Shown one piece after another: positions 1-10,397 of a stretch of 43,364 nucleotides of DNA. The notes beneath the pieces are model-generated. The model worked only from the letters and a program-made list of their open reading frames with translations. It was not told the origin of the DNA and searched no databases. Both the position numbers and the translations under genes were made by a program. The stretch is from Rhodospirillaceae bacterium (lineage in GTDB: Bacteria; Pseudomonadota; Alphaproteobacteria; SHVZ01): assembly GCA_016792585.1 (NCBI GenBank), contig JAEULB010000193.1:1-43364 (forward strand), read 5' to 3'. Every line of letters begins with the position of its first letter. Within the stretch, counting starts at the first letter, position 1.

Positions 1-98
1 TCGATCGTGAACGAGACGTCGTCGACCGCGACCACCGAGCCGTAGCGCTTGATGACCGAGCGGAACTGGACCGACGCCGGTGCCGAACGCTTCATCAT
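1..98 (-). CDS. ABC transporter ATP-binding protein, N-terminal fragment
   Basis: Only the first 32 codons lie in the window; the gene continues past the left edge. The visible part has the standard beginning of an ABC ATPase: a short leader, then a strand and turn reading IKRYGSVVAVDDVSFTI, which normally precedes the Walker A loop by about ten residues. The ATG overlaps the stop of the upstream binding-protein gene (ATGA), so translation is probably coupled. A second ATG follows directly at 95. By position it should be the energising subunit of the importer whose permease and binding proteins lie at 95-4355. Walker A itself is outside the window, so the call rests on the N-terminal pattern and operon context. 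Confidence 0.8.
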   Translation of the reverse strand, partial: MMKRSAPASVQFRSVIKRYGSVVAVDDVSFTI

Positions 99-1111
99 TT
101 CGGCAGGCTCCCGACCTCTTTCTCCCAGCGCGCGATCAGGCGCTTGCGCTCGTCGGCACCGCCGTACTTGGCGAAGTCGTAGGCGATCAGCTTCATCTCG
201 GAGAGCTTCGGCGCCTTGTCCGGGATCGGCGCATCGACGTTCGACGGCGTCTGGTAGGACTTGGCCCTTGCCGCCAGCGCCTGCGCCTCGGCGGTCAGCG
301 CGAAGTCGTACCACTTCTTCGCCGCATCCAGGTTCTTCGAGCCCTTGACCAGGCTCATCGAGCCGATCTCGTAGCCGGTGCCTTCGCAGGGGCTCACCAC
401 CTTGACCGGGAAGCCCTCGACCGACTCGGCGACCGCGTCGTGCAGGAACATCACGCCGATCGTGGTCTCGCCGCGGGCGGTGCCCCGCGCCGGCGCGGGG
501 CCCGAACGCGTGTACTGGTTCACGTTCTTGTGCAGCTGCTTCAGGTAGTCGAACGCCGGCTCCTCGCCGAACACCTGCACCAGCGTGGCTACCGCGGTGT
601 AGGCGGTGCCCGACGAGGCAGGGTTCGAGATCTGGATCTCCTCCTTGTACTCGGGCTTGGTCAGATCCCTCCAGCAGGCCGGCGCCGCCAGCTTCTTCTT
701 CGCCAGGATCTCGGTGTTGTAGGCGAAGCCCAGCGCGCCGGCGTAGATGCCGACGGTGCGGAACTTCGACTGCTCGGCTTGGCGGCGGGCCCAGTCGTGC
801 AGTTTCGGCAGCATCGGTGACTGGTAGGGCTCGGTCAGGTCCTCCTCGGCGGCGGCGAGATGCGGGTCGCCTGTGCCTCCCCACCAGATGTCAGCCTTTG
901 GATTGCTCTTCTCGGCACGAAGCTGCGCCAGGGTCTCCCCCGATCCCTTCTGCACCAGGCTCACCTTGATGCCGGTCTTTTTCTCGAATTCCTGAGTCAT
1001 CATCGTGCACCAGTCCTGAACCACGCTGCAGTAGACCGCGAGTGGGGCCTGGGCCTCGGCGCGGGAGCTGCCGAGAGCGAGCACGAGAGCCGCGGCGAGA
1101 ACGATGCGCAT
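95..1111 (-). CDS. ABC transporter substrate-binding protein (iron/AEP type), copy 1
   Basis: Periplasmic binding protein of the extracellular solute-binding family 1 group used by AfuA/FbpA iron(III) and PhnS-like 2-aminoethylphosphonate importers. The 338-aa product starts with a Sec signal peptide (MRIVLAAALVLALGSSRAEA) and then the mature motif LAVYCSVVQDWC. The conserved WWGGTGDPHL and GALGFAYNTE segments mark the ligand-binding lobes. The ATG at 1111 is chosen because GGAGGT lies 5 nt upstream and the signal peptide begins there; an upstream in-frame ATG adds seven residues without a better ribosome site. It lies between the permease gene and the ATPase gene and is clearly paralogous to the protein at 3330-4355. 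The ligand cannot be told from sequence; iron(III) or an organophosphonate are the main candidates. Confidence 0.85.
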   Translation of the reverse strand: MRIVLAAALVLALGSSRAEAQAPLAVYCSVVQDWCTMMTQEFEKKTGIKVSLVQKGSGETLAQLRAEKSNPKADIWWGGTGDPHLAAAEEDLTEPYQSPMLPKLHDWARRQAEQSKFRTVGIYAGALGFAYNTEILAKKKLAAPACWRDLTKPEYKEEIQISNPASSGTAYTAVATLVQVFGEEPAFDYLKQLHKNVNQYTRSGPAPARGTARGETTIGVMFLHDAVAESVEGFPVKVVSPCEGTGYEIGSMSLVKGSKNLDAAKKWYDFALTAEAQALAARAKSYQTPSNVDAPIPDKAPKLSEMKLIAYDFAKYGGADERKRLIARWEKEVGSLPK

Positions 1112-1128
1112 GGAGACCTCCGTTACTT

Positions 1129-3303
1129 TCAACCGCCGGCGGCGAGACCGACGTCGGCCTGGCGGCGGCCGAGTTTGCGCTCGCCGACCAGGACCTGGAT
1201 CAGCAGGATCGCGCCGATCATCACCAGGATCAGCACCGACGAGTACGCGATGGCGAGGCCGAACTCGCCGGCCTCGACGCGGCCGACGATGTAGGCGGTG
1301 GCCATGTTGTATTGTGCGGTGACCAGGAAGATCACCGCCGAGACCGCGGTCATCGCACGGACGAAGCTGTAGACCATCGCCGCGACCAGCGCGGGCCTGA
1401 GCAGCGGCAGCACGACCCGCCGCACCGTCGTGAAGGTGCGGGCACCGAGGGTCAGCGACGCCTCGTCCAGCGACTTGTCGATCTGGCTCAATGTGGCGAT
1501 GCCGGCGCGCACGCCGACCGGCATGTTCCGGAACACGAAGCAGATGATCAGGATGATGCCGGTGCCAGTCAGCTCCACCGGCGGCACGTTGAAGGCCAGG
1601 ATGTAGCTGACGCCGATCACCGTGCCGGGAATGGCGAAGCTCAGCATCGTCACGAACTCGAAGGTGCGCTTGCCGGCGAAGCTCTGGCGCGCGAGCAGAT
1701 AGGCGGTCAGGAGCCCGATGGCACCGGTCAACGGCGCGGCGAGGACGGAGATCTCGAGGGTCGTCCAGAACGAGGTCCAGGCCGAACCGGCGAAGGGCTG
1801 CGGACTCCCGAGGTCGATCCTGAAGCCGGTCAGGAAGTGCTCAAGTGTGAAGGTGTGATCGCGTCCCATCGCCTTCACCAGACCGCCGGCGATGATCATG
1901 CCGTAGATGATGAAGGTGAAGATCGACCATGGGATCACCACGGCGTAGCAGATCCTCGCGACCCACTTGGGCAGCGGCAGCGGCAGGCCCGAGTCGCCCT
2001 TGCCGGTGACCGTCGTATAGGAGACGCGGCCGAGCCAGCGGTGCTGCGCATAGAAGGCGCCCAGCGTGAAGACGAGCAGCACGAGGGCCAGCACCGCGGC
2101 ACGGCCCTGGTCGTGCGCGGCGCCGACGACTGCGAAGAACACCTTGATCGACAACAGCTCGTAGTTGCCGGAGAGCACCAGCGGGTTGCCGAAGTCGGCC
2201 AGGCTCTCGACGAAGCCCAGCAGGAAGGCGTTGGCGAGACCCGGGCGCAGCAACGGCCAGGTCACGGTGCGGAAGGTGGTCCAACGGCTCGCGCGCAAGG
2301 TCTGCGCCGCCTCTTCGAGCGAGGGCGCGATGCCCTGGACGACGCCAATCAGCACCAGGAAGGCGATCGGCGTGAAAGCGAGGAGCTGGGCCAGGAAGAC
2401 ACCGGTGAGGCCGTAGATCCAGCGGCTCCGCGACACGTCGAACCACTCGTAGAGGAAGGTCGAGACGAGGCCGGCCCGGCCGAACAGCAGGATCACCGCG
2501 AGCCCGATCACGAAGGGTGGCGTGATGATCGGCAACACGCTCATGACCCGGAGCAGGCCCTTGAAGCGGAATCCCGAGCGGACCGCGATCAGCGCGAATG
2601 CCAAGCCCAGCAGCGTCGTGCCGGCGCCGGTCAGGATCGCCAGGAACAGCGTGTTCCAGGCGACGCCACAGCGAAGGTTCGAGTAGAGGCAGTCGAGGCC
2701 CCAGATCGAGCCGTCGGTCAGCTTCGTCCAGAAGCCCGGCAGATCGAGATTGCCCTGGTTGTCCCTAACCGCGCTGGTCAGGATCGTCATCACGGGGAAC
2801 AGCACGAACAGCGTGATCAGCGAGATGACGAAGGCGATGGAGCCGACCGTGAAGGTGTCGCCGCGGCAGTATCCGCGGAGCGCCAGGCCCCGGCACACCA
2901 GCATCAGGTAGGAAAGAGACAGCGCGAGCGCGCCGTAGCCCAGGCCCGCCTGCTTCGGTCCGCCGGGACCAAGCGCGGAGAGGGTCCAGCCACGATGGTC
3001 GATCGCGAAGCCTTCGATCAGGATCAGCGCGATGCCGGCAACGCCGGAAGCGACCATGAGGCTCGGCGTAAGCCGATCCTGCTTCCAGACTGCGAAGGTC
3101 GCGACGAGAAGCGGCAGCAGCGCCGGCGCCAGCCACCAGCGGTTCTGGGCGATGATCTGCCAGACGGCGGGACCGCTTTCCGGGCTCGGATAGGCGCGAA
3201 CCCACCCGAACGCGAAGAAACCCGCGTCGATCATGTACCAGGGAAGGAGAACCGCGCCCAGCCAGCCTAGTGCCAGCCAGGGCGCGGCGATGCGGTCGGT
3301 CAC
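1129..3303 (-). CDS. ABC transporter permease with two fused membrane domains (FbpB-like)
   Basis: Inner-membrane permease of 724 aa. About 175 N-terminal residues form several extra membrane helices. Two binding-protein-dependent transport domains follow, each with an EAA loop that docks on the ATPase: EEAAQTLRASRWTTFRTVTW in the first and DEASLTLGARTFTTVRRVVL in the second. One polypeptide therefore supplies both halves of the channel, as in FbpB-type iron(III) and some 2-aminoethylphosphonate importers. The gene sits between two binding-protein genes with gaps of 26 and 17 nt, so all are likely one transcript. The extra N-terminal helices make it longer than the roughly 500-550 aa of classical FbpB. 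Family is secure, substrate is not. Confidence 0.9.
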   Translation of the reverse strand: MTDRIAAPWLALGWLGAVLLPWYMIDAGFFAFGWVRAYPSPESGPAVWQIIAQNRWWLAPALLPLLVATFAVWKQDRLTPSLMVASGVAGIALILIEGFAIDHRGWTLSALGPGGPKQAGLGYGALALSLSYLMLVCRGLALRGYCRGDTFTVGSIAFVISLITLFVLFPVMTILTSAVRDNQGNLDLPGFWTKLTDGSIWGLDCLYSNLRCGVAWNTLFLAILTGAGTTLLGLAFALIAVRSGFRFKGLLRVMSVLPIITPPFVIGLAVILLFGRAGLVSTFLYEWFDVSRSRWIYGLTGVFLAQLLAFTPIAFLVLIGVVQGIAPSLEEAAQTLRASRWTTFRTVTWPLLRPGLANAFLLGFVESLADFGNPLVLSGNYELLSIKVFFAVVGAAHDQGRAAVLALVLLVFTLGAFYAQHRWLGRVSYTTVTGKGDSGLPLPLPKWVARICYAVVIPWSIFTFIIYGMIIAGGLVKAMGRDHTFTLEHFLTGFRIDLGSPQPFAGSAWTSFWTTLEISVLAAPLTGAIGLLTAYLLARQSFAGKRTFEFVTMLSFAIPGTVIGVSYILAFNVPPVELTGTGIILIICFVFRNMPVGVRAGIATLSQIDKSLDEASLTLGARTFTTVRRVVLPLLRPALVAAMVYSFVRAMTAVSAVIFLVTAQYNMATAYIVGRVEAGEFGLAIAYSSVLILVMIGAILLIQVLVGERKLGRRQADVGLAAGG

Positions 3304-3329
3304 GACCGTCTAGGAGGGAACGTCGTGCC

Positions 3330-4355
3330 TTACTTCGGCAGGTTCTTCACTTCCTTGTCCCACTTGGCGAGCAGACGGGTCCGCTCGGCCGAGGAGCCGT
3401 ACTTGGCGAAATCGTAGTCGATCAGCTTGATGGTCTTCAGGTCGGGTGCCTGAGGCGGGGCCTTGGCGCCCTTGTTCGACGGCACCTGATAGGCCTTGGC
3501 CTTGGCGCCCAGCTCCTGGGCCGCCGGGGTCAGGGCCCAGTCGTACCACTTCCTCGCCAGTTCCATGTTCTTGGCGCCCTTGATGATCGACATCGAGCCG
3601 ATCTCGTAGCCGGTACCTTCGCAGGGTGCCACGACCTTCACCGGGCCGCCGTCGACCACCATCGTCACCATGTCATGCTGGAAGACGATGCCGACCGCGG
3701 TCTCGCCGAGGCTGGTCGCCTTCGCCGGCGCGGCGCCCGACTTGGTGTACTGGTTGATGTTCTTGTGCAGCTGCTTCAAGTAGTCGAAGCCCTTGTCCTC
3801 GCCCATCAGCTGAACCATCGTCGCCAGCATCGTGTACGAGGTGCCGGACGAGTTCGGGTCGGCGACCTGGACGTCGTCCTTGAGCTTCGGGTTCAGGAGA
3901 TCGGCCCAGCACTTCGGCTCGGGCAAGCCCTTCTTCGCAATCAGCTGCGTGTTGAAGCCGTAGCCGAGCGCACCGGCATAGACACCGACCGTCCGCTTCT
4001 TCGACTGGTTCCACTGCTTGATCGCCCAGTCCTGGAGCTGAGCGTTCATCGGCGAGGTGTATTCCTCGGTGAGGTTCTCCTCGGCCGCCTGCAGATGCGG
4101 GTCGCCAGTACCGCCCCACCAAACATCACCCCTCGGGTTCGAGGCCTCTGCCTTCACCTGCGCGTAAAGCTCTCCCGAGCTCTTGCGGCTCATGTTCACC
4201 TTGATGCCGGTCTCCTTCTCGAAGGCCTGCACCATCTCGCGGCACCATTCCTCTTGCACCGTGCAGTAAAGGTTGAGCTGGGCGCGGGCGTCGGCCGAGC
4301 CGAGCAACACCGCAGCGCCGAGCGCCAGTCCGACGATCATCTGATTCCGCGCCAT
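3330..4355 (-). CDS. ABC transporter substrate-binding protein (iron/AEP type), copy 2
   Basis: Second periplasmic binding protein of the same importer, 341 aa, with a Sec signal peptide (MARNQMIVGLALGAAVLLGS, cleavage near ADARA-Q). It aligns along its whole length with the protein at 95-1111: both share LYC/VYCxVxxxWC near the mature N-terminus, WWGGTGDPHL, VGVYAGALGYGFNT, HKNxNQYT and GTGYEIGSMS. It is the first gene of the transporter operon. GGGAGGA lies a few bases before the ATG. Two binding proteins served by one permease may broaden substrate range or affinity; this is inference. The gap to the glucokinase gene upstream is 69 nt and has a possible promoter. Confidence 0.88.
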   Translation of the reverse strand: MARNQMIVGLALGAAVLLGSADARAQLNLYCTVQEEWCREMVQAFEKETGIKVNMSRKSSGELYAQVKAEASNPRGDVWWGGTGDPHLQAAEENLTEEYTSPMNAQLQDWAIKQWNQSKKRTVGVYAGALGYGFNTQLIAKKGLPEPKCWADLLNPKLKDDVQVADPNSSGTSYTMLATMVQLMGEDKGFDYLKQLHKNINQYTKSGAAPAKATSLGETAVGIVFQHDMVTMVVDGGPVKVVAPCEGTGYEIGSMSIIKGAKNMELARKWYDWALTPAAQELGAKAKAYQVPSNKGAKAPPQAPDLKTIKLIDYDFAKYGSSAERTRLLAKWDKEVKNLPK

Positions 4356-4388
4356 CGCATCCTCCCGCGATTTTTCATTGATCGGGAG

Positions 4389-4417
4389 ACGATGCCCCAG
4401 GCCCCGCCCGGTGTCAA
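4389..4417 (-). promoter_or_regulatory. possible promoter of the two-binding-protein importer operon
   Basis: On the minus strand a perfect TTGACA (4412-4417) is followed after 17 nt by CATCGT (4389-4394). The -35 box is ideal but the -10 box is poor. It lies in the 69-nt gap between glk and the first binding-protein gene, about 35 nt upstream of that start codon. Confidence 0.35.
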
Positions 4418-4424
4418 AAATTTG

Positions 4425-5384
4425 TCATGAATTCCGGAGCGCCGCCGCGGCCCCGAGAAGGCCGGGATACGGCCTTGTGATCAGCGCGGTCGGAATCGAC
4501 CTCGCCAGGTCGGCGAGCGGTGCCTTGTCCTCGAAGCGGGCGCGAAAGCGGCTGGCGAGAAGCGGCCCGACCAGCTGGGGCAGGATACCGCCGGCGAGAT
4601 AGACACCGCCGGTGGCGCAGAAGGTCATCGCCGCGTCGCCGGCAACCGATCCAAGCGTGGCAAAGAAGATGTCCAACGCCTGGGCGGCGCGCGGGTCTCC
4701 GGCCGTCGCCGCCTCCGCCACCTCTTCAGGCCTGGCGCGGGTCGAGACCGTCCCCGCGATCTCCGCCAGCGCGCATTCGATCGCCAGCAGGCCGGGGCCA
4801 CAGACCACGTGCTCGATCGTCACCCGGCCTGAGCGGCCTCCCGACCGACCGATGATCGCCGTGATCTCCGCCTCGATCTCGTCCTGCGGCGCGAAGCTCG
4901 CCTGACCCGCCTCGCTCGCGACCGGGATCCATTCGCCGCGATGGCGAATGAGTGCCGCGGTGCCGTAGCCCGTGCCCGGTCCGACCACGACCCGAGGGCC
5001 GTCCGTCACGGCGACGCCGCCGCCAATCGGCATCAGGTCGAAGTCGCCGAGCCGCGGCAGTGCCAGCGCCAATGCGTGGAAGTCGTTGAGCACGACCAGC
5101 CGCTCGAATCCGAAGGCGCGCTTCAAGTCGGCGATCGAGAAGTGCCAGGTAGAGTTGCTCGGCTCGACCTTGTCGCCCACCACCGGCCCGGCGACGGCGA
5201 GCGAGGCCGTCGCGATGCACGCACCAGCCTCCTTCAGATACGTGCCGATCGCCGTCTCGAAATCGCCTCCTTCGGAAAGGCGACGTTCCTTGATGTCGCG
5301 CGGCTCGGCATCGGGTCCGTCGACAAGACCCAAACGGACATTGGTGCCGCCGAGGTCGACGACGAGGGCTGGCCAGGACGTCAC
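4425..5384 (-). CDS. glk: glucokinase
   Basis: Phosphorylates glucose to glucose 6-phosphate with ATP in the cytosol. The 319-aa length fits the bacterial glucokinase family (PF02685, E. coli Glk type). Visible motifs are the N-terminal phosphate loop VDLGGTNVRLGLVD (from residue 9), the catalytic region VVLNDFHALALALP with the expected general base Asp101, and the adenosine-side loop GPGTGYGTAALI. The GTG start overlaps the TGA of the upstream EamA gene (GTGA), which indicates translational coupling. No sugar transporter or other glycolytic gene is adjacent, so the link to the exporter and epmA is probably just co-transcription. Confidence 0.93.
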   Translation of the reverse strand: MTSWPALVVDLGGTNVRLGLVDGPDAEPRDIKERRLSEGGDFETAIGTYLKEAGACIATASLAVAGPVVGDKVEPSNSTWHFSIADLKRAFGFERLVVLNDFHALALALPRLGDFDLMPIGGGVAVTDGPRVVVGPGTGYGTAALIRHRGEWIPVASEAGQASFAPQDEIEAEITAIIGRSGGRSGRVTIEHVVCGPGLLAIECALAEIAGTVSTRARPEEVAEAATAGDPRAAQALDIFFATLGSVAGDAAMTFCATGGVYLAGGILPQLVGPLLASRFRARFEDKAPLADLARSIPTALITRPYPGLLGAAAALRNS

Positions 5385-6265
5385 GCGGGCTTCCCTGCCT
5401 TCTCACGTTCCTCGCGGCGGGCGCGCACCATGATGGTGATGCCGCTGGCGATGATGATCACCGCGCCGACCCCGGTCCAGATGCTGGGGACGTCGTCGAA
5501 GATGAAGAAGCCGAAAGCGCTTGCCGCCAGCAGCTGCACATATTGGAAAGGCGCGATCACGGGTGCCGGTCCCCACATGAGGGCGCGGGCGACGCAGTAG
5601 TGGCCGAGGCCGCCGAAGACACCGAGGATGGAGAGCTCGAGCACGGCGCGCAGGCTCCCTGGCGTCACCCAGATGAACGGGACGGCGATCGACATGATCA
5701 CCGATCCCACCAGCGCGGCGTAGAACACCGACGTCTCCGGCGAGTCGTCGCCGGCGACGCCTCGGGTCATGACCTGGTAGATCGCATAGCAGGTGGAACT
5801 GCCGAGCACGAAGACCGCCTGCCATGGCAGGTGCCCGGACCCCGGCTGGATGATGATCAACGCGCCGACGAAGCTAACCAGAATCGCGATCCAATGGCCG
5901 ATGCCGACCCGCTCGCCGAGAACGAAAGCAGCGAAGATCGCGACCAGGAAGGGCGAGATGAACGAGATCGCCGAAGCTTCGGCAAGAGGCACGACGGAGA
6001 TCGCGGCGAAGTAGAGGATGTTGGAACCCAGGAAGAAGGTGGAACGCAGGATCTGGCTCTTGAGCCGGCTCGTCACCGCGAGCCGCCAGCCATAGCGCGG
6101 CCCGAAGAGCAGGATGACGAAGACGAGATGGCTGAGGTTGCGCGCCCAGACGATCTCGAAGGTGGGCAGCTCCGCCGAGAGGTGCTTCACCATCGCATTC
6201 ATGATCGGGAAGATCGCCGACGCCGCGCACATGAACAGGATGCCGCGGAGGATGTTCTGCTGCAC
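5381..6265 (-). CDS. EamA-family (DMT) transporter
   Basis: Integral membrane protein of 294 aa with about ten predicted helices arranged as two EamA repeats, typical of drug/metabolite transporters. The first repeat carries FIVWARNLSHL-like helix 2 features and the PLAEASAISFISPFLVAIFA segment that is diagnostic for the family; the second repeat ends near ASGITIMVRARREE. Substrate cannot be inferred: family members move amino acids, purines, S-adenosylmethionine or drugs. The GTG start follows directly after the TAG of epmA with no spacer, and the stop overlaps the glk start, so the three genes form a compact unit. Confidence 0.88.
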   Translation of the reverse strand: MQQNILRGILFMCAASAIFPIMNAMVKHLSAELPTFEIVWARNLSHLVFVILLFGPRYGWRLAVTSRLKSQILRSTFFLGSNILYFAAISVVPLAEASAISFISPFLVAIFAAFVLGERVGIGHWIAILVSFVGALIIIQPGSGHLPWQAVFVLGSSTCYAIYQVMTRGVAGDDSPETSVFYAALVGSVIMSIAVPFIWVTPGSLRAVLELSILGVFGGLGHYCVARALMWGPAPVIAPFQYVQLLAASAFGFFIFDDVPSIWTGVGAVIIIASGITIMVRARREEREKAGKPA

Positions 6266-7321
6266 CTAAACGCCCTCGTCCGCCACCGGCAGCCAGAGCA
6301 CGTCGTCGATCCGCTCGGCACCGGTCGCCAGCATCACAAGGCGGTCGAGGCCGAGCGCTATCCCGGAGGCTTCTGGCATGTCGGCGAGCGCCGCAAGGAA
6401 ATCCTCGTCGATCGGATATCGGAGGCCGTAGAGCCGCTGCTTTAGCTCCATGTCGGCCTCGAAGCGCCGGCGCTGCTCGGCCACGTCGGTCAGCTCGCCG
6501 AAGGCGTTGGCGAGCTCCATGCCGGCGACGTAGAGCTCGAAGCGCTCGGCGAGATGCGGCGCATCCGCCTTCGGGCGCGAGAGCGCCGCCATATGGATCG
6601 GGTAGTCGGAGAGCAGCGTCGGCTTCGGATGGCCGAGCTTCGGCTCGATGCGATCCAGGAACACCTTGAAGAAGATATCGTCCCAGCCGTCGTCGTTGGC
6701 GATCGTGACCCCGATCGCTCGCGCGGCTTTGGCGAAGCCCTCGACATCGAAGCGGCCGGGCGCCGGCAGATGGACGAGCGGGTCGATGCCGGCGTGGCGG
6801 CGGAAGGCCTCGGCGACGCCAAGGCGCTCAAACGGCGCGGCAGCTTCGGCGTCCAATCCGCGCCAGCGAAGGCACGTCGCACCGGCGGCCTTGGCCGCGG
6901 CGGCGACCAGGGCCTCGCAATCCGCCATCAGGACCTCGTAACTCTCCCTCGCCCGGTACCATTCGAGCATGGTGAATTCCGGGTGGTGGGTTGCCGAGCG
7001 CTCGCCGTTCCGGAACACCCGCGCCATCTGGAACAGCCGAGGCTCGCCGGCTGCCAGCAGCTTCTTCATCGCGAATTCAGGCGAGGTATGGAGGTAGAGG
7101 CTCGACCTGCCTCCGTCCGGTGCCTCGAGCGTCGTCGGGAACGCCTTCAGATGCGGCTCCAGGCCCGGCGAGACCTGGAGCGCGGGGGTTTCGACCTCGA
7201 CGAAGCCCTGCTCGAGGAACCAGGCGCGCAGCGCCGCCACGATCCGCGCACGTTTCAGCAGCAGCGGACGGCGGCGGGAATAGGCATCGGCGCGCCAGGC
7301 TGGGATGGAGGAACGCGGCAT
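6266..7321 (-). CDS. epmA: elongation factor P beta-lysine ligase EpmA
   Basis: Class II lysyl-tRNA-synthetase-like enzyme lacking the anticodon-binding domain. EpmA (GenX/PoxA) joins (R)-beta-lysine to a conserved lysine of EF-P. The 351-aa product shows the family motif 1 area (FLEQGFVEVETPALQVSPGL), motif 2 (FRNGERSATHHPEFTMLEWY) and motif 3 (GIALGLDRLVML). Its divergent neighbour is efp, the substrate gene, which supports the call over a free-standing LysRS. EpmB, the lysine 2,3-aminomutase that makes the beta-lysine, is not in the window. Start is the ATG at 7321; the bases before it are unusually AT-rich for this region. Confidence 0.95.
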   Translation of the reverse strand: MPRSSIPAWRADAYSRRRPLLLKRARIVAALRAWFLEQGFVEVETPALQVSPGLEPHLKAFPTTLEAPDGGRSSLYLHTSPEFAMKKLLAAGEPRLFQMARVFRNGERSATHHPEFTMLEWYRARESYEVLMADCEALVAAAAKAAGATCLRWRGLDAEAAAPFERLGVAEAFRRHAGIDPLVHLPAPGRFDVEGFAKAARAIGVTIANDDGWDDIFFKVFLDRIEPKLGHPKPTLLSDYPIHMAALSRPKADAPHLAERFELYVAGMELANAFGELTDVAEQRRRFEADMELKQRLYGLRYPIDEDFLAALADMPEASGIALGLDRLVMLATGAERIDDVLWLPVADEGV

Positions 7322-7419
7322 ATTATTAAGGAATTAGGCCCAGGGAGCGTTGCAAGCGGCGGGGCGACCTGCTACGAGCACGCCCGCCAAAGGACCGCCG
7401 CAACCTCCCGGGATGTGCC

Positions 7420-7986
7420 GTGAAAGTCAACGCCAACACGCTTCGCGCCGGCCACGTGATCGAGCATAACGGCCATCTCTGCGCCGTCATCCGGGCCGAG
7501 AACATCCAGCCCGGCAAGGGCACGCCGGTGACCCAGGTCGACCTCCGCCGCCTCTCCGACGGCGTCAAGGTGACCGAGCGGTTCCGCACCCAGGAGACGG
7601 TCGAGCGCGCCTATATCGACGAGCGCGACTTCCAGTACCTGTTCCAGGACGGCGACAACTACACCTTCATGGACATCGAGACCTACGACCAGATCAGCGT
7701 CGCGAAGGACATCATCGGCGACCCCGCCGTGTTCCTTCAGGACGGGATGAAGGTCTCGATGAAGACGCACGAAGGGAAACCGGTCTCGGTCGCCCTGCCG
7801 CAGAAGGTCATCCTGGAGGTAGTCGAGGCCGATCCGGTGGTGAAGGGGCAGACCGCCGCCTCCTCCTACAAGCCGGCGATCATGTCGAATGGCGTCCGGG
7901 TCATGGTCCCGCCGTTCATCACCGCCGGCACCAAGATCGTGGTCAACACCGAGGACAGCTCCTACCTCGAGCGGGCCAAGGACTGA
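7420..7986 (+). CDS. efp: elongation factor P
   Basis: Translation factor that enters the ribosomal E site and relieves stalling at polyproline. The 188-aa length and three-barrel layout fit EF-P: KOW-like domain I, then the OB domains with the late signature (AASSYKPAIMSNGVRVMVPP). The loop QPGKGTP carries Lys33, the counterpart of E. coli Lys34, the residue modified by EpmA. It starts with GTG (GTGAAAGTCAAC). It is divergent from epmA, with 98 nt between the two starts. A TTGCAA (7350-7355) with TACGAG (7373-7378) 17 nt later is a possible but weak promoter. Confidence 0.96.
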   Translation: MKVNANTLRAGHVIEHNGHLCAVIRAENIQPGKGTPVTQVDLRRLSDGVKVTERFRTQETVERAYIDERDFQYLFQDGDNYTFMDIETYDQISVAKDIIGDPAVFLQDGMKVSMKTHEGKPVSVALPQKVILEVVEADPVVKGQTAASSYKPAIMSNGVRVMVPPFITAGTKIVVNTEDSSYLERAKD

Positions 7987-8000
7987 CCGGAAGGGCTTTT

Positions 8001-8022
8001 TCAAGGGCTCGCCTGCCCTTGA
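8001..8022 (+). terminator. possible weak terminator after efp
   Basis: An 8-bp perfect stem TCAAGGGC/GCCCTTGA with a 6-nt loop lies 15 nt after the efp stop. There is no clean T-run directly after it, only TTTT some 8 nt later, so termination may be partial. Confidence 0.35.
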
Positions 8023-8047
8023 TGGGAACTTTTCGCGGTACTATCCT
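8019..8047 (+). promoter_or_regulatory. candidate sigma-70-type promoter for the small protein at 8088
   Basis: TTGATG (8019-8024), a 17-nt spacer and TATCCT (8042-8047) form a reasonable housekeeping promoter in the 101-nt gap after efp. The start codon follows 40 nt downstream. The -35 box overlaps the right arm of the hairpin at 8001-8022. Confidence 0.45.
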
Positions 8048-8087
8048 ATTGTTTAGGTAACGCCGGACCCCGCCGGGACCCTGGACA

Positions 8088-8465
8088 ATGGCCGTCAATT
8101 CTACCGGACAAGCGCAACTGGCCAGCTTCGCCCCCACGTCTTTCAGCGCCGGGGTGGGTTCGGGTGTGCGCCAGGCGGCCGCTCTGATCGGCGGCGCGGT
8201 CGAAAACACCGAGACCATCCGGAATGAAGCCCGCTTCATCCCGCGGCGCGAGCCGGCGCCGTTTGAGGACAAGGTCGAGATCCGTGCACCCGCCCCGGCT
8301 CCAGCCCCAGCTCCCGAACAGACCGAGGCGGCAGCAGAGCCCGCGCCCGAAGAGCCCAAGAGGCCGGCGCCCGCAATCCGGCAGTTGAGTCTCACGGGCC
8401 AGCCTGCCATCGATCAGCCTGCGACTCCCGCGGGCCGCGGCACCTTCGTCGACATCGACGCCTGA
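8088..8465 (+). CDS. hypothetical Pro/Ala-rich protein with RGTFVDIDA tail
   Basis: I do not recognise a domain in this 125-aa protein. The N-terminal half (MAVNSTGQAQLASFAPTSF) is Ser/Ala/Gly-rich. The middle is a low-complexity run of AP dipeptides followed by a Glu/Pro/Ala stretch, likely disordered. The last nine residues, RGTFVDIDA, resemble the tail RGSITIDV of the small protein at 12826-13101. No signal peptide or membrane helix is evident. It has its own likely promoter and lies 99 nt before the first ABC transporter gene. Confidence 0.7.
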   Translation: MAVNSTGQAQLASFAPTSFSAGVGSGVRQAAALIGGAVENTETIRNEARFIPRREPAPFEDKVEIRAPAPAPAPAPEQTEAAAEPAPEEPKRPAPAIRQLSLTGQPAIDQPATPAGRGTFVDIDA

Positions 8466-8564
8466 CGGCTTCGGCCGCCGCCTCTGCCTCATAAATGCCG
8501 CGTGACGGGCTGACGGAGCCCGAGCACACTTTCGCGCGCCGAACGCATGCCCACGGAGTGATTC

Positions 8565-10292
<1,728 letters not shown>

Positions 10293-10397
10293 AGCGCCGG
10301 TCACGCGAAAGCGACCGAACGTTCATGAACTTCCCGTAGGGGGAAGGCGTTGTCATCCCCGGGCAGGCACCATCGCCGGGTGCCCGGGGAACTGCGC

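Noticed and set aside
1042..3270. Long plus-strand frame (742 codons) opposite the permease
   Set aside because: It is antisense to a gene with clear membrane-permease motifs; its product is His/Arg/Asp-rich without domains, as expected for the complement of GC-rich coding DNA.
10350..10397. TTG start 16 codons upstream for the second SbmA-like transporter
   Set aside because: The extra residues have no match in the paralogue and ATG 10398 gives an identical length; not excluded.
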